Source of the DNA: Candidatus Fermentibacterota bacterium
GTDB lineage: Bacteria > JAFGKV01
Reading direction: 5' to 3'
Length of the DNA stretch: 25,040 nt
Assembly: GCA_016928395.1 (NCBI GenBank)
Contig: JAFGKV010000342.1
Coordinates: 1-25,040, forward strand
The notes beneath the pieces were generated by a model that searched no databases, was not told the DNA's origin, and saw only the letters and a program-made list of their open reading frames with translations. Position 1 is the first letter of the stretch; the number at the start of each line of letters is the position of its first letter. Positions 8,016 to 15,224 of the stretch are shown one piece after another. The translations under genes were made by a program, and so were the position numbers.

Positions 8016-9027
8016 GAGACTCCTGGGGCACAAGGCCCATCTTTCCCCGCAGAATCTGATCGAGCTGCGAGACAGCGTCCGGGTTCTGCCGGAGGTAGTC
8101 TTTGGCATTTTCCCGGCCCTGGCCCAGCTTGATGTCGCCCCACGAGTACCATGACCCGACCTTCTCGATGACCTTGTGGGCCACGCCGCAATCCACCAAA
8201 TCGCCTTCGCGGGAGATGCCCGTTCCGTAGATGATATCGAACTCCGCCTCCCGGAACGGAGGCGCCACCTTGTTCTTCACCACCTTCACCTTGGTGCGCG
8301 ACCCCACGACCTCCTCGCCCACCTTGATCGTGGCGATCCTCCGGATATCCAGGCGCTGGCTGGCATAGAACTTAAGGGCATTGCCGCCGGTGGTGGTCTC
8401 CGGGCTGCCGAACATCACGCCGATCTTCATACGAATCTGGTTGATGAAAATGGCGCAGGTATGCGATTTGCTGATGGCGGCCGCCAGCTTGCGAAGGGCC
8501 TGCGACATGAGACGGGCCTGAAGGCCGACATGGGCATCACCCATCTCCCCTTCAATCTCAGCCTTAGGCACCAAAGCCGCAACTGAATCGACGGTCACGA
8601 CATCCACGGCGCCGGAGCGAACCAACATCTCTGCGATTTCCAGCGCCTGCTCGCCGGTATCGGGTTGGGAGATAAGAAGATTGTCGATGTCGACGCCCAT
8701 ATTGTGGGCATACTTGGCATCGAAGGCGTGTTCCGCGTCAATGAACGCAGCCACGCCGCCCAGCTTCTGGGCATTGGCCACCACGTGCAAAGCCAGCGTC
8801 GTCTTACCCGATGACTCCGGGCCGAAGATCTCGATGACCCGGCCCCGCGGCACGCCGCCGACGCCCAGGGCCATATCCAGGGCCAGAGATCCCGTGGGAA
8901 TCGCCTCGACGGCGACCCGGGCGTGTTCCCCCATGCGCATTATGGAGCCCTTGCCGAACTGACGTTCGATTTGCCCCACGGCCATATCCAGCGCCTTCTT
9001 GCGTCCTTCTGCCGGACCTCGTTCCAT
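7996..9027 (-). CDS. recA: recombinase RecA
   Basis: The 343-residue protein is the DNA strand-exchange ATPase and SOS co-protease. It has Walker [10 protein letters not shown] (69-77), the catalytic glutamate E99 in DAEHAFD, the [15 protein letters not shown] loop-1 region, and loop 2 [21 protein letters not shown]. Length is normal, with a short acidic C-terminus (ESRDEGAA). The ATG at 9027 follows the thpR stop by three bases, and AAGGAG nine bases upstream lies within the end of thpR. No LexA-type operator was recognised and recA sits inside a gene chain, so expression is probably read-through from upstream, possibly with an internal promoter. Confidence 0.98.
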   Translation of the reverse strand: MERGPAEGRKKALDMAVGQIERQFGKGSIMRMGEHARVAVEAIPTGSLALDMALGVGGVPRGRVIEIFGPESSGKTTLALHVVANAQKLGGVAAFIDAEHAFDAKYAHNMGVDIDNLLISQPDTGEQALEIAEMLVRSGAVDVVTVDSVAALVPKAEIEGEMGDAHVGLQARLMSQALRKLAAAISKSHTCAIFINQIRMKIGVMFGSPETTTGGNALKFYASQRLDIRRIATIKVGEEVVGSRTKVKVVKNKVAPPFREAEFDIIYGTGISREGDLVDCGVAHKVIEKVGSWYSWGDIKLGQGRENAKDYLRQNPDAVSQLDQILRGKMGLVPQESRDEGAA

Positions 9028-9030
9028 GAT

Positions 9031-9597
9031 CTACTCCTTGCGGGCCTTTCCCAGTGGATATGACCCCCTGTCAGTGTAGAGACTCCCCCCCGGCGCCAGC
9101 GTGCTCTGCTTGAGTACGAGCCGCGCTACCGGGAAGTCTATGACGGGCACCGCCATCCCCTCGATCCGGGGGCCGCGGAGCATTCCCTTGATCCTACCCA
9201 CGGTGAGATGGGCCGTGAACGGCCGGTCGTCGCGGCCGAAACCGTCGGCATCCAGCTCGTCCTCAACCGTGCGTTGCACCAGTCGGAGATCCTCACTTCC
9301 GACGGTCACTCCGACCCACACCACCCGCGGATTGCGCGAGGAGGGATAGCAGCCGACTCCTTCCAGCCGCGCCGCGAACGGCTCGTGACGCACGGCAGCC
9401 CGCGCCACGGCCTCGCATACCCGGGCCGTATCCTCCTCCGAGATTTCTCCAAGAAACCGAAGCGTGACATGCAGCTTGCTCACGGTCTCCCACCGGATCC
9501 CGCTCCATTGCCCCCGGGCGGCGGATATGGCGTGCACCAGTTCTTCCCGTGCCGCCAGAGGAGGCTCGACCGCCACAAAGACACGCTGTGCACTCAT
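9031..9597 (-). CDS. thpR: RNA 2',3'-cyclic phosphodiesterase (2'-5' RNA ligase family)
   Basis: The 188-residue member of the 2H phosphoesterase superfamily has both catalytic HxTx motifs: H43-V-T-L46 (KLHVTLRFLGE) and H130-L-T-V133 (FTAHLTVGRIK). ThpR/LigT proteins hydrolyse 2',3'-cyclic phosphates on RNA and ligate 2'-5' half-tRNAs in vitro; the cellular substrate is uncertain. The N-terminus (RVFVAVEPPL) matches the family start. The ATG overlaps the cinA stop as ATGA, and the gene ends three bases before recA. The cinA-thpR-recA order is seen in several bacterial groups. Confidence 0.93.
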   Translation of the reverse strand: MSAQRVFVAVEPPLAAREELVHAISAARGQWSGIRWETVSKLHVTLRFLGEISEEDTARVCEAVARAAVRHEPFAARLEGVGCYPSSRNPRVVWVGVTVGSEDLRLVQRTVEDELDADGFGRDDRPFTAHLTVGRIKGMLRGPRIEGMAVPVIDFPVARLVLKQSTLAPGGSLYTDRGSYPLGKARKE

Positions 9598-10829
9598 GAT
9601 ACCATCAACCGGCCACGAAGAAAGTCCAGCGCTAAACGGGCGCTGGCCATCCGCACGGCCGCGCGATCCCCTCCAAGTACATGCCGGGCAACGTCGACGC
9701 CACCGGGCCCTGCAAGGCCGTGAAGCACCAGCCCTACAGGCTTGTCCTCAGTGCCGCCATCCGGACCGGCAATGCCGGTGACGGAGATCGCCCAGTCCCC
9801 GCCGAGGCGTTCCCGCGCTCCCTCTGCCATGGCCGAGGCTACTTCCGCGGACACCGCGCCATGGCGTCTCAGCATATCCCCTGGTACACCCAGCAGCCTC
9901 TCCTTGAGCCCATTGGAGTAGGCGACGACTCCTCCCAGAACGTACCGGGAGCTTCCGGGGATCGAGGTGAGGAGCTGGGCCACCAAACCACCTGTGCACG
10001 ACTCGGCAGTCACCAGGCTATTGCCCCGCGCCGTCAGAAGCGCCCCTACCACCTCTTCCAGCTCTCCGCCGTTTTCGCTGTATATGCGGCAACCCAGTCT
10101 CTTCCTCACCTTCGCAACCGCCGAAGCCAGCGTGCGTTTGGAATTCGCCGACAAGAGAACATCCACAATGCCCGGTGCAGGAAGATACGCAGCGGTGACC
10201 CGTTGCCCAAGGCCCAGTGCATCGCTCACCATCTCCGCCACCGTGACCTCTCGAAGAGATGCGGTACGGATCATGGCAACCCACCCGGGCGAGGCCGTCC
10301 GTCGGATCTCCGGCCCCACGTACCGCAGGAACATATCCCGCAGTTCGGCAGGCGGGCCGGGCAGAAGATAGACGGTGGCGGAACCGCGGGAGACCGCAAG
10401 CCCGGGTGCGACGCCCACATGATTGGTGAGCAGCCTGGCCCCCGGCACCACCATGGCCTGCCGATCCACCGCGTCCGGCGAGACATCGCCGAAGACCGAG
10501 GCGCGACGCCGAATCTCTTCGCGGGCGTTGTCATCCATCTTCAGAGTCGTCCCCAGGGCATCCGCCACGGCGTCTTTCGTGACATCATCGGGCGTCGGAC
10601 CCACGCCTCCGCAGACGATCACGACCGTGGCATCGGAATCAAGGGCAAGGGCAACCGAGGCCGCGACGCATTGGCGTTGATCAGGCACAACTGTAGCCCG
10701 CCGCACATCAAGGCCGGCACGGCGAAGTTCCACGGTCAAGAAGGGTACATGCCGGTCGGCGCGATACCCCTGCAACAGCTCCGTGCCGACGACAATGATC
10801 TCGGCACGGGCCCGGCGCGATCCGCTCAC
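9594..10829 (-). CDS. cinA: CinA-like protein with nicotinamide-nucleotide amidohydrolase domain
   Basis: The protein has about 411 residues. The N-terminal half is a molybdopterin-binding-like domain (AEIIVVGTELLQG, then GGVGPTPDDVTKDAVADALG), associated in characterised members with ADP-ribose pyrophosphatase activity. The C-terminal about 160 residues are the CinA/PncC amidase domain (TAESCTGGLVAQLLTSIPGSS, SVTGIAGPDGGT), which deamidates nicotinamide mononucleotide in the pyridine-nucleotide salvage cycle. The GTG at 10829 is chosen because it overlaps the pgpA stop as GTGA, as at other junctions in this chain, and places AEIIVVGTELL near the N-terminus. An ATG at 10871 and a GTG at 10835 are alternatives. 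Coupled downstream to thpR by ATGA. Confidence 0.92.
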   Translation of the reverse strand: MSGSRRARAEIIVVGTELLQGYRADRHVPFLTVELRRAGLDVRRATVVPDQRQCVAASVALALDSDATVVIVCGGVGPTPDDVTKDAVADALGTTLKMDDNAREEIRRRASVFGDVSPDAVDRQAMVVPGARLLTNHVGVAPGLAVSRGSATVYLLPGPPAELRDMFLRYVGPEIRRTASPGWVAMIRTASLREVTVAEMVSDALGLGQRVTAAYLPAPGIVDVLLSANSKRTLASAVAKVRKRLGCRIYSENGGELEEVVGALLTARGNSLVTAESCTGGLVAQLLTSIPGSSRYVLGGVVAYSNGLKERLLGVPGDMLRRHGAVSAEVASAMAEGARERLGGDWAISVTGIAGPDGGTEDKPVGLVLHGLAGPGGVDVARHVLGGDRAAVRMASARLALDFLRGRLMVS

Positions 10830-11275
10830 ATCCACAGGTCCACGGGGATGAGCAGCAGACGGGCCATGCACCCGGCCGCCACATCGTCACCCATCACCGC
10901 CCATCGTCCTCCCCGCTCTTCGATACGCCCGATGGGCCACGGTTTCCAGATATCGAATAGCCGGAAGAGCCCGAAGGCGAGCACGAAGGCAGGCCCCGGG
11001 CGCACGCCAATCACCGCCACGAGTTGGCCCGCCGCCTCGTCGATCACCACTTCCCGGGGATCCTCGTCTCCATCCCCGCGGGTCTCGCAGGCCCATTGGC
11101 CGACGAGCGCCGTGAACGCGGCCAGGGCGGCCACGGCCACCGTGCCGCAGGACACGGCGAGGCAGAGACCCAGAAGCGCCGCGGCAGCGGCCCCCACGGT
11201 GCCGGGGGCGAGCCTGCATCGGCCTAAAGGACCCAGCGTGGAGATGCTCCTGGCCAGCGCCGGCAGGTCCTTCAT
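10826..11275 (-). CDS. pgpA: phosphatidylglycerophosphatase A
   Basis: The 149-residue membrane protein matches PgpA: an N-terminal LAPGTVGA (22-29), the metal-binding DPREVVIDEAAGQ (72-84), FRLFDIWKPWPI (104-115) and a C-terminal GDDVAAG (129-135). It removes the terminal phosphate of phosphatidylglycerophosphate at the inner membrane, the last step of phosphatidylglycerol synthesis. The ATG lies three bases after the recR stop. In many genomes pgpA precedes cinA, as here. The nearby PAP2 phosphatase (2181-2906) could overlap in function, but that is inference. Confidence 0.94.
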   Translation of the reverse strand: MKDLPALARSISTLGPLGRCRLAPGTVGAAAAALLGLCLAVSCGTVAVAALAAFTALVGQWACETRGDGDEDPREVVIDEAAGQLVAVIGVRPGPAFVLAFGLFRLFDIWKPWPIGRIEERGGRWAVMGDDVAAGCMARLLLIPVDLWM

Positions 11276-11278
11276 ACT

Positions 11279-11872
11279 CTATGCGTCCACGCGGCCGGCC
11301 ACCGCGTGCCCCAGGGTGCGGGGGTCGAGATACTCAAGACTGCCGCCCGAGGGGATCCCACGTGCCAGACGCGTGACCCGGGCGGGAAGCGGCTTAAGGA
11401 GATCAATGAGATACGACGCGGTGGCTTCCGCCTCAACCGTGGCTGACAAGGCCAGCACGATCTCATTCGCACCGGACGCGGCCCGCGCCATCAGGCCTTC
11501 GATGGCCAGATTGCCGGGCCCGACTCCGTCCAGCGGAGAGAGTACGCCGCCCAGCACGTGATACAGGCCTCGGAACGTTCCGGTGGCTTCGATGGCATCC
11601 AGATCCCGCGGCTCCGCGACGACGCAGATAAACCCGGGATCACGTCGGGGGTCGACACAGATGGCGCACAGCTCTTCCTCCGCCAGGTTATTGCACTGGG
11701 CGCATCGACGCACCCGAGCCTCAACCCGCTGCAGAGTCTCGATAAGTGAGGGAATCCTGGCCGAGGGATCGGCCATGAGGAAGTACACCATGCGCTGGGC
11801 AGAACGCCGGCCCACGCCGGGGAACGTCATGAACGCCCGGACGAGAGCATCGGTGCTGGAGCTGCCGAACAC
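11279..11872 (-). CDS. recR: recombination mediator RecR
   Basis: The 197-residue protein has a helix-hairpin-helix (FPGVGRRSAQRM, 17-28), a C4 zinc finger with cysteines at 57, 60, 69 and 72 (CAQC, CAIC), and a Toprim domain from FICVVAEPRD to the GGVLSPLDGVGP loop. RecR works with RecF and RecO to load RecA on SSB-coated gapped DNA. Length is family-typical. The start is a GTG with GAGGAG only two bases away, unusually close; the next ATG (residue 15) would remove part of the HhH domain, so the GTG is kept. The gene lies six bases after ybaB in the classical dnaX-ybaB-recR order. Confidence 0.97.
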   Translation of the reverse strand: MFGSSSTDALVRAFMTFPGVGRRSAQRMVYFLMADPSARIPSLIETLQRVEARVRRCAQCNNLAEEELCAICVDPRRDPGFICVVAEPRDLDAIEATGTFRGLYHVLGGVLSPLDGVGPGNLAIEGLMARAASGANEIVLALSATVEAEATASYLIDLLKPLPARVTRLARGIPSGGSLEYLDPRTLGHAVAGRVDA

Positions 11873-11878
11873 GGCTCC

Positions 11879-12196
11879 TCAGATGAGTCCTGGAAGGTTA
11901 AGCTGGAGCCCGCCGGTGAGTTTCGACATCTCGTCATTCATGAGCGCCTGGGAACGGCTGCGCGCTTCGTTGACCGCCGCCACGATGAGGTCTTGAAGCA
12001 TCTCCACGTCCTCCGGGTTCACCACCTCCGGTTGGATCCGAATCTCCACCAGATTCTGATTGCCGTCGGCCACGGCGGTCACCATCCCGCCCCCGGCGGT
12101 TCCCTCCACGCGGGTATGCGCCAGTCGCTCCTGGAGCCGCTGAAACTCATCCTTCATGCGCTGAGCTTGCTTCATGAAGCTTCCCATGTTCTTCAT
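11879..12196 (-). CDS. ybaB: YbaB/EbfC nucleoid-associated DNA-binding protein
   Basis: The 105-residue protein begins with MKNMGSFMKQAQRMKDEFQRL, the typical long helix of YbaB/EbfC, followed by the central sheet (GGGMVTAVADGNQNLVEIRI) and a C-terminal helix with EARSRSQALMNDEMSKLTGG. Family members are dimeric DNA-binding proteins that coat the nucleoid. The ATG overlaps the dnaX stop as ATGA, with GGAGGTGG upstream. The gene is coupled between dnaX and recR, as in many bacteria. Confidence 0.95.
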   Translation of the reverse strand: MKNMGSFMKQAQRMKDEFQRLQERLAHTRVEGTAGGGMVTAVADGNQNLVEIRIQPEVVNPEDVEMLQDLIVAAVNEARSRSQALMNDEMSKLTGGLQLNLPGLI

Positions 12197-13749
12197 CTCT
12201 TCGCCACCTCCTCTCGGGATGATCTGGTCTCTACGACCATTCCGTCAAACCGCCGGACAATCTCCTTGACCAAGGGATCATCCTCGGCCGCGGGCACAGG
12301 GGGCACGGCGGGCAACGCCTGCGCCCCGGCAATCTCCACACTGATCGGACGCCCGGCCGCAGCGGACAGCACGCGCTCAACCTCGGCCCGGCGGGTGCCC
12401 TGTTCCAGGCGCGTGCTGACAAACGATTGACTGGGCGCAAACTGGAGCACGACCGTATCGCCCCGCCAGGAAGGTGTTGCCTCCATAACGAATGACTTGG
12501 TGCTGGCGGAAAGCCCCCGCCATGCGGCGGTCAAAACCTCATCAGGCGCGCCCGGCGAGTCTCCTGCGGCAGCCTCGGCTGGGGGCGGGGGATGCAGCGT
12601 GGGCTCTGCTATCCGTTCCTTCTCCGCGGCCTGCGGTTCGGAGGCGCCCTCTCCGAGAGCCCTCAGGACTTCTTCAACGGACACGCTTCGATCCATAAGG
12701 GCCAGGCGGAAGAATGCGCTCTCCATCACGGGGCCCGGCCGTGCGCTTTGTCGGGCGGACTGGAGGGCCGACTGGAGCACAGAGAGCATTCGCAGAAGGT
12801 CGGCCGGGGTGAGCTCGGGCGCCACGCCGTGCAGCGCCTCGAGAGGCTCCGCGCCACCGACCTTCTGGCGCAGCACATCCAAAATGACGTCGACCAGATC
12901 TGCGGCGATCCTTTCGATCTCCATGCCGTTGGAAATCATGCGATCCAGCTGCCTGGCCGTCGCCCCAAGATCGCGTCGGCTCACCGCCTCGAGCAGCACC
13001 GTCAGTTCCTCCAGAGGGCTCAAGCCCAAGAGCTGCCGCACGGTTGCCTCCTGGATTGGCCCGTCGCAGGCCGATCCTGCCTGGTCCAGGAGGCTCTCGG
13101 CATCCCGGAGGCACCCTTCGGCACGGCGAGCCATCAGAGCCAGCGCCGCGTGTTCCACCGAGAGCCCCTCCTGAGCGGCCAGAAAACTGAGGCGCTCTAC
13201 CACCGAGGCCTGGGGAATTCTCCTGAACTCAAACCGTTGACATCGTGACAGGATCGTGGCGGGGACCTTGTGCACTTCGGTGGTGGCGAACACGAACACC
13301 GCGTGGGCGGGCGGTTCCTCCAGTGTTTTGAGCAGGGCATTGAACGCCTGTTCCGTCAGCATATGCACTTCGTCGATGATATAGACCTTATGGCGGGCCG
13401 ACACCGGTGCATAGCCGACATGCTCGCGGAGTTCACGGATCTCATCGATCCCGCGATTGCTGGCGCCATCCATCTCGACCACGTCAAGACTGGTGCCACG
13501 GTTGATGGCCACGCATGTCGGGCAGGCATTGCAGGGTTCGGGAGTGACCTCTCTCTCGCAGTTCACCGCCTTGGCAAGAATCCTGGCGGCGGTGGTCTTT
13601 CCCACTCCCCGGGGCCCATGAAAGAGGTAGGCATGGGAGATCTTTCCCGTGCGGAGCGCGTTGGACAGCGTTCGCGTCACGTGCTCCTGGCCGATCATCT
13701 CGCCAAAGGTCTGTGGCCGCCATTTTCGCGCCAGTACCATGTACGACAT
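12193..13749 (-). CDS. dnaX: DNA polymerase III subunit gamma/tau
   Basis: The 518-residue AAA+ clamp-loader subunit starts with MSYMVLARKWRPQTF, the canonical beginning. It has Walker A GPRGVGKTT (45-53), a zinc module with C64, C73, C76 and C79, Walker B IIDEVHM (124-130), sensor 1 ATTE (155-158) and the SRC arginine-finger motif (168-170). The C-terminal region is proline/alanine-rich (PPPPAEAAAGDSPGAP) followed by a tau-like domain. Length is between gamma-only and full tau of E. coli. I saw no A-rich slippery heptamer for programmed frameshifting. AGGAG and GAGAGG lie upstream of the ATG. The gene is downstream of the SRP RNA, the same order as in Bacillus. Confidence 0.97.
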   Translation of the reverse strand: MSYMVLARKWRPQTFGEMIGQEHVTRTLSNALRTGKISHAYLFHGPRGVGKTTAARILAKAVNCEREVTPEPCNACPTCVAINRGTSLDVVEMDGASNRGIDEIRELREHVGYAPVSARHKVYIIDEVHMLTEQAFNALLKTLEEPPAHAVFVFATTEVHKVPATILSRCQRFEFRRIPQASVVERLSFLAAQEGLSVEHAALALMARRAEGCLRDAESLLDQAGSACDGPIQEATVRQLLGLSPLEELTVLLEAVSRRDLGATARQLDRMISNGMEIERIAADLVDVILDVLRQKVGGAEPLEALHGVAPELTPADLLRMLSVLQSALQSARQSARPGPVMESAFFRLALMDRSVSVEEVLRALGEGASEPQAAEKERIAEPTLHPPPPAEAAAGDSPGAPDEVLTAAWRGLSASTKSFVMEATPSWRGDTVVLQFAPSQSFVSTRLEQGTRRAEVERVLSAAAGRPISVEIAGAQALPAVPPVPAAEDDPLVKEIVRRFDGMVVETRSSREEVAKR

Positions 13750-13801
13750 AGGCCTCTCGCTCCTCAGGTGTGCCCTCCACCGCGGGACAGGGCACTCCTC
13801 C

Positions 13802-13817
13802 CCCGGTCGAGACCGGG
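13802..13817. other. short perfect stem-loop between SRP RNA and dnaX
   Basis: CCCGGT (13802-13807) pairs with ACCGGG (13812-13817) across a CGAG loop in the 119-bp space between dnaX and the SRP RNA 3' end. There is no U-run after it on the minus strand, so it is not a standard terminator; it may be a processing or pause hairpin. TATACT on the minus strand at about 13859-13854, just past the SRP RNA, could be a -10 box for dnaX, but no -35 partner is convincing. Confidence 0.35.
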
Positions 13818-13868
13818 ACGCAGGAAACCCAGGGCGCCGCCGCTACCATCTCGAGTATACGATGACCC

Positions 13869-14136
13869 GGCTGTGCACCCGCCTCCGATCACCACTCCAC
13901 GGCCCACGATGACCCGGTGGCTCCGGCCAGGAGCACCCGCGGCACACGCTCTCGCTTGCTTACCGCTGCTACCTTCCGGTCCTGACGGGGTTCACAGGGG
14001 AACGTTGCGCGGGACCCGGCCTTCATCGCTCCGTCGACCCGTGCGCGCGGGGTGCGGGAGGACCTCGGGCAGGCATCAACCCCGCTGAGCGGATTGCGGG
14101 TTACAGGGGGCCGCTAGTCCCCCGTCTAGCACAGCC
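13869..14136 (-). ncRNA. ffs: large bacterial signal recognition particle RNA (with Alu domain)
   Basis: On the minus strand the region reads like the Bacillus scRNA from end to end. The 5' part has GTGCTAGACGGGG, TAGCGG, CCCTGTAA and CCCGCAATCCGCTC (Alu domain). The S-domain core is GTCAGGACCGGAAGGTAGCAGC, shown here as two blocks: GTCAGGACC then GGAAGGTAGCAGC, with the GGAA tetraloop and the Ffh-binding internal loop. GTGTGCCGCGGGTG and a closing GGTGCACAGCC follow. The terminal helix GGCTGTGC (14136-14129) pairs perfectly with GCACAGCC (13876-13869), fixing the ends to within a few bases. The roughly 270-nt length means the long form, not the 114-nt E. coli 4.5S type. It starts five bases after tRNA-Ala and precedes dnaX on the same strand. 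Confidence 0.95.
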
Positions 14137-14141
14137 GAGCC

Positions 14142-14217
14142 TGGTGGAGCAGAGCGGAGTCGAACCGCCGGCCTCATCCGTGCGAGGGATGCGCTCTCCC
14201 ATCTGAGCTACTGCCCC
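14142..14217 (-). tRNA. tRNA-Ala(CGC)
   Basis: This is a 76-nt cloverleaf with the CCA end encoded. The acceptor GGGGCAG pairs with CTGCTCC and contains the G3-U70 pair that identifies alanine tRNAs. The anticodon loop CTCGCAC gives CGC at 14184-14182, reading GCG. The 3' end is directly followed by the SRP RNA, so the two are probably one transcript that is processed. Confidence 0.96.
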
Positions 14218-14615
14218 AGAAGACATGAATCATGGCCGCCCAAGGCGGCCGGCTCCCGGCGAACCTTCCGAACCGGGAAAGATGTCGCCAAGAGTGAGCA
14301 ATCGCCTGCCAAGCTCGCATCCGGGCACCTTCGGATCAAGGAGAAAAGGGGAGCCTGCGATGGTGTCGGCACTAGGCAGCCCGGCTTGAATGAGAACCCA
14401 GGAGTGAGAACTGCGCTGCGCGGCAAAGCCCGAAGCCCGGCCTGAACGTTCTTCCCCCAAAGCGCGAGTGCAACCGTGAACTGTGGGCCGTAAACCCCGT
14501 GCGACTCGGGGCCTCCCCTGCGGCGGCAGAGTATCATCGCTGATGATCTCAATACCGAATCACCCAACGGCGCAGGGGCTTCGACGGCCCCACCGAACCC
14601 TCCATCCTGTCTCCT
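14218..14615. other. gap of about 400 bp without a credible gene
   Basis: The gap lies between the pil-operon terminator and tRNA-Ala and should hold the promoter for the tRNA-SRP-dnaX unit, but none is clear. Two perfect short hairpins occur: GGCCGCC-CAA-GGCGGCC (14234-14250), immediately upstream of the tRNA, and ATCATC-GCT-GATGAT (14533-14547). A minus-strand reading frame of about 110 codons ending at 14230 has no good start or ribosome site and no recognisable domain; it may be a remnant or chance. Confidence 0.5.
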
Positions 14616-14655
14616 GGAACAGAACACGGGGAGAGTACGATGTCCTCTCCCCGTG
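14616..14655 (-). terminator. intrinsic terminator of the pil operon
   Basis: An 11-bp perfect stem, CACGGGGAGAG with CTCTCCCCGTG (14625-14635 and 14645-14655), encloses a 9-nt loop. On the minus strand it is followed by TTCTGTTCC. It begins nine bases after the stop codon of the last gene of the pil operon. Confidence 0.8.
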
Positions 14656-14663
14656 AAGTGGGA

Positions 14664-15224
14664 CTACTTTTCTTGAAGAAGGCTGCTGACGACCACGGCT
14701 CCCTGTATCTCGACGTCGATCTCGCTGTCTGTCTGCCCCCTGAAGGTCACCACGGCGTACATGTCAAGATCGTCGTCATAGTCCGCGGTGCCGTTGGTAA
14801 CCTTCTCGTAGGCCTTCGCGGTGAGAATCTGCAACCCGCCGACCCCGATCATTGCTGTCTGGCGGGTGGCCGTCGAATCCGGAAGGTAGGGATCCGGGGT
14901 GGGCACCCCGGGCACATAGAGCGTGAACAAACCCTGATTGTCCAAATCGGAGAGCGCGGCGCCTCCGAGGGACGTCGCCTCGTAGTAGCGAATCTGGTAT
15001 GCATCGAAGGTCACTGGAACCTGGGAGTAGTTCGCCACATAGATATTGCTGGTCGGCAGCAAGACGCCCCGCTGGGGATCAAAGACCGGTGCCACGGGCG
15101 AGGGGTCGAAGAGCACGATTCGCGCACTGGGAACTCCCTCCTCATCCAGGGGCAAAAACGCCCCGCACCCCATGAGGCCGACAAGGGCCAGGACCATGCT
15201 CAGAACAAGTGCGGTGTATCTCAT
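14664..15224 (-). CDS. unrecognised lipoprotein at the end of the pil operon
   Basis: The 186-residue protein has a lipoprotein signal with lipobox LMGC (Cys at 20). The rest is predicted mostly beta: PSARIVLFDPSPVAPVF, NIYVANYSQVPVTFDAYQIRYYE, MYAVVTFRGQTDSEIDVEIQGAVVVSS, which looks like one or two immunoglobulin-like folds. No family is recognised. The ATG overlaps the pilQ stop as ATGA and has GGAGG nearby, so it is translated with pilQ. Its place after the secretin suggests a partner of PilQ, such as a pilotin-like or periplasmic accessory lipoprotein, but that is inference. The chemistry of the residue after Cys (Gly) does not suggest inner-membrane retention. A strong terminator follows. 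Confidence 0.75.
   Translation of the reverse strand: MRYTALVLSMVLALVGLMGCGAFLPLDEEGVPSARIVLFDPSPVAPVFDPQRGVLLPTSNIYVANYSQVPVTFDAYQIRYYEATSLGGAALSDLDNQGLFTLYVPGVPTPDPYLPDSTATRQTAMIGVGGLQILTAKAYEKVTNGTADYDDDLDMYAVVTFRGQTDSEIDVEIQGAVVVSSLLQEK

Noticed and set aside
9681-11561. 626-codon plus-strand open frame
   Set aside because: It covers cinA, pgpA and recR on the opposite strand; no domain is visible and the composition is that of antisense read-through.
12193-13749. Programmed frameshift in dnaX
   Set aside because: No A-AAA-AAG type slippery site was found in the gene; the protein reads through a complete C-terminal region in frame 0.
14208-14627. 139-codon minus-strand frame upstream of tRNA-Ala
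   Set aside because: It begins within the tail of the pil terminator and ends inside the tRNA-Ala gene; no domain or ribosome site.
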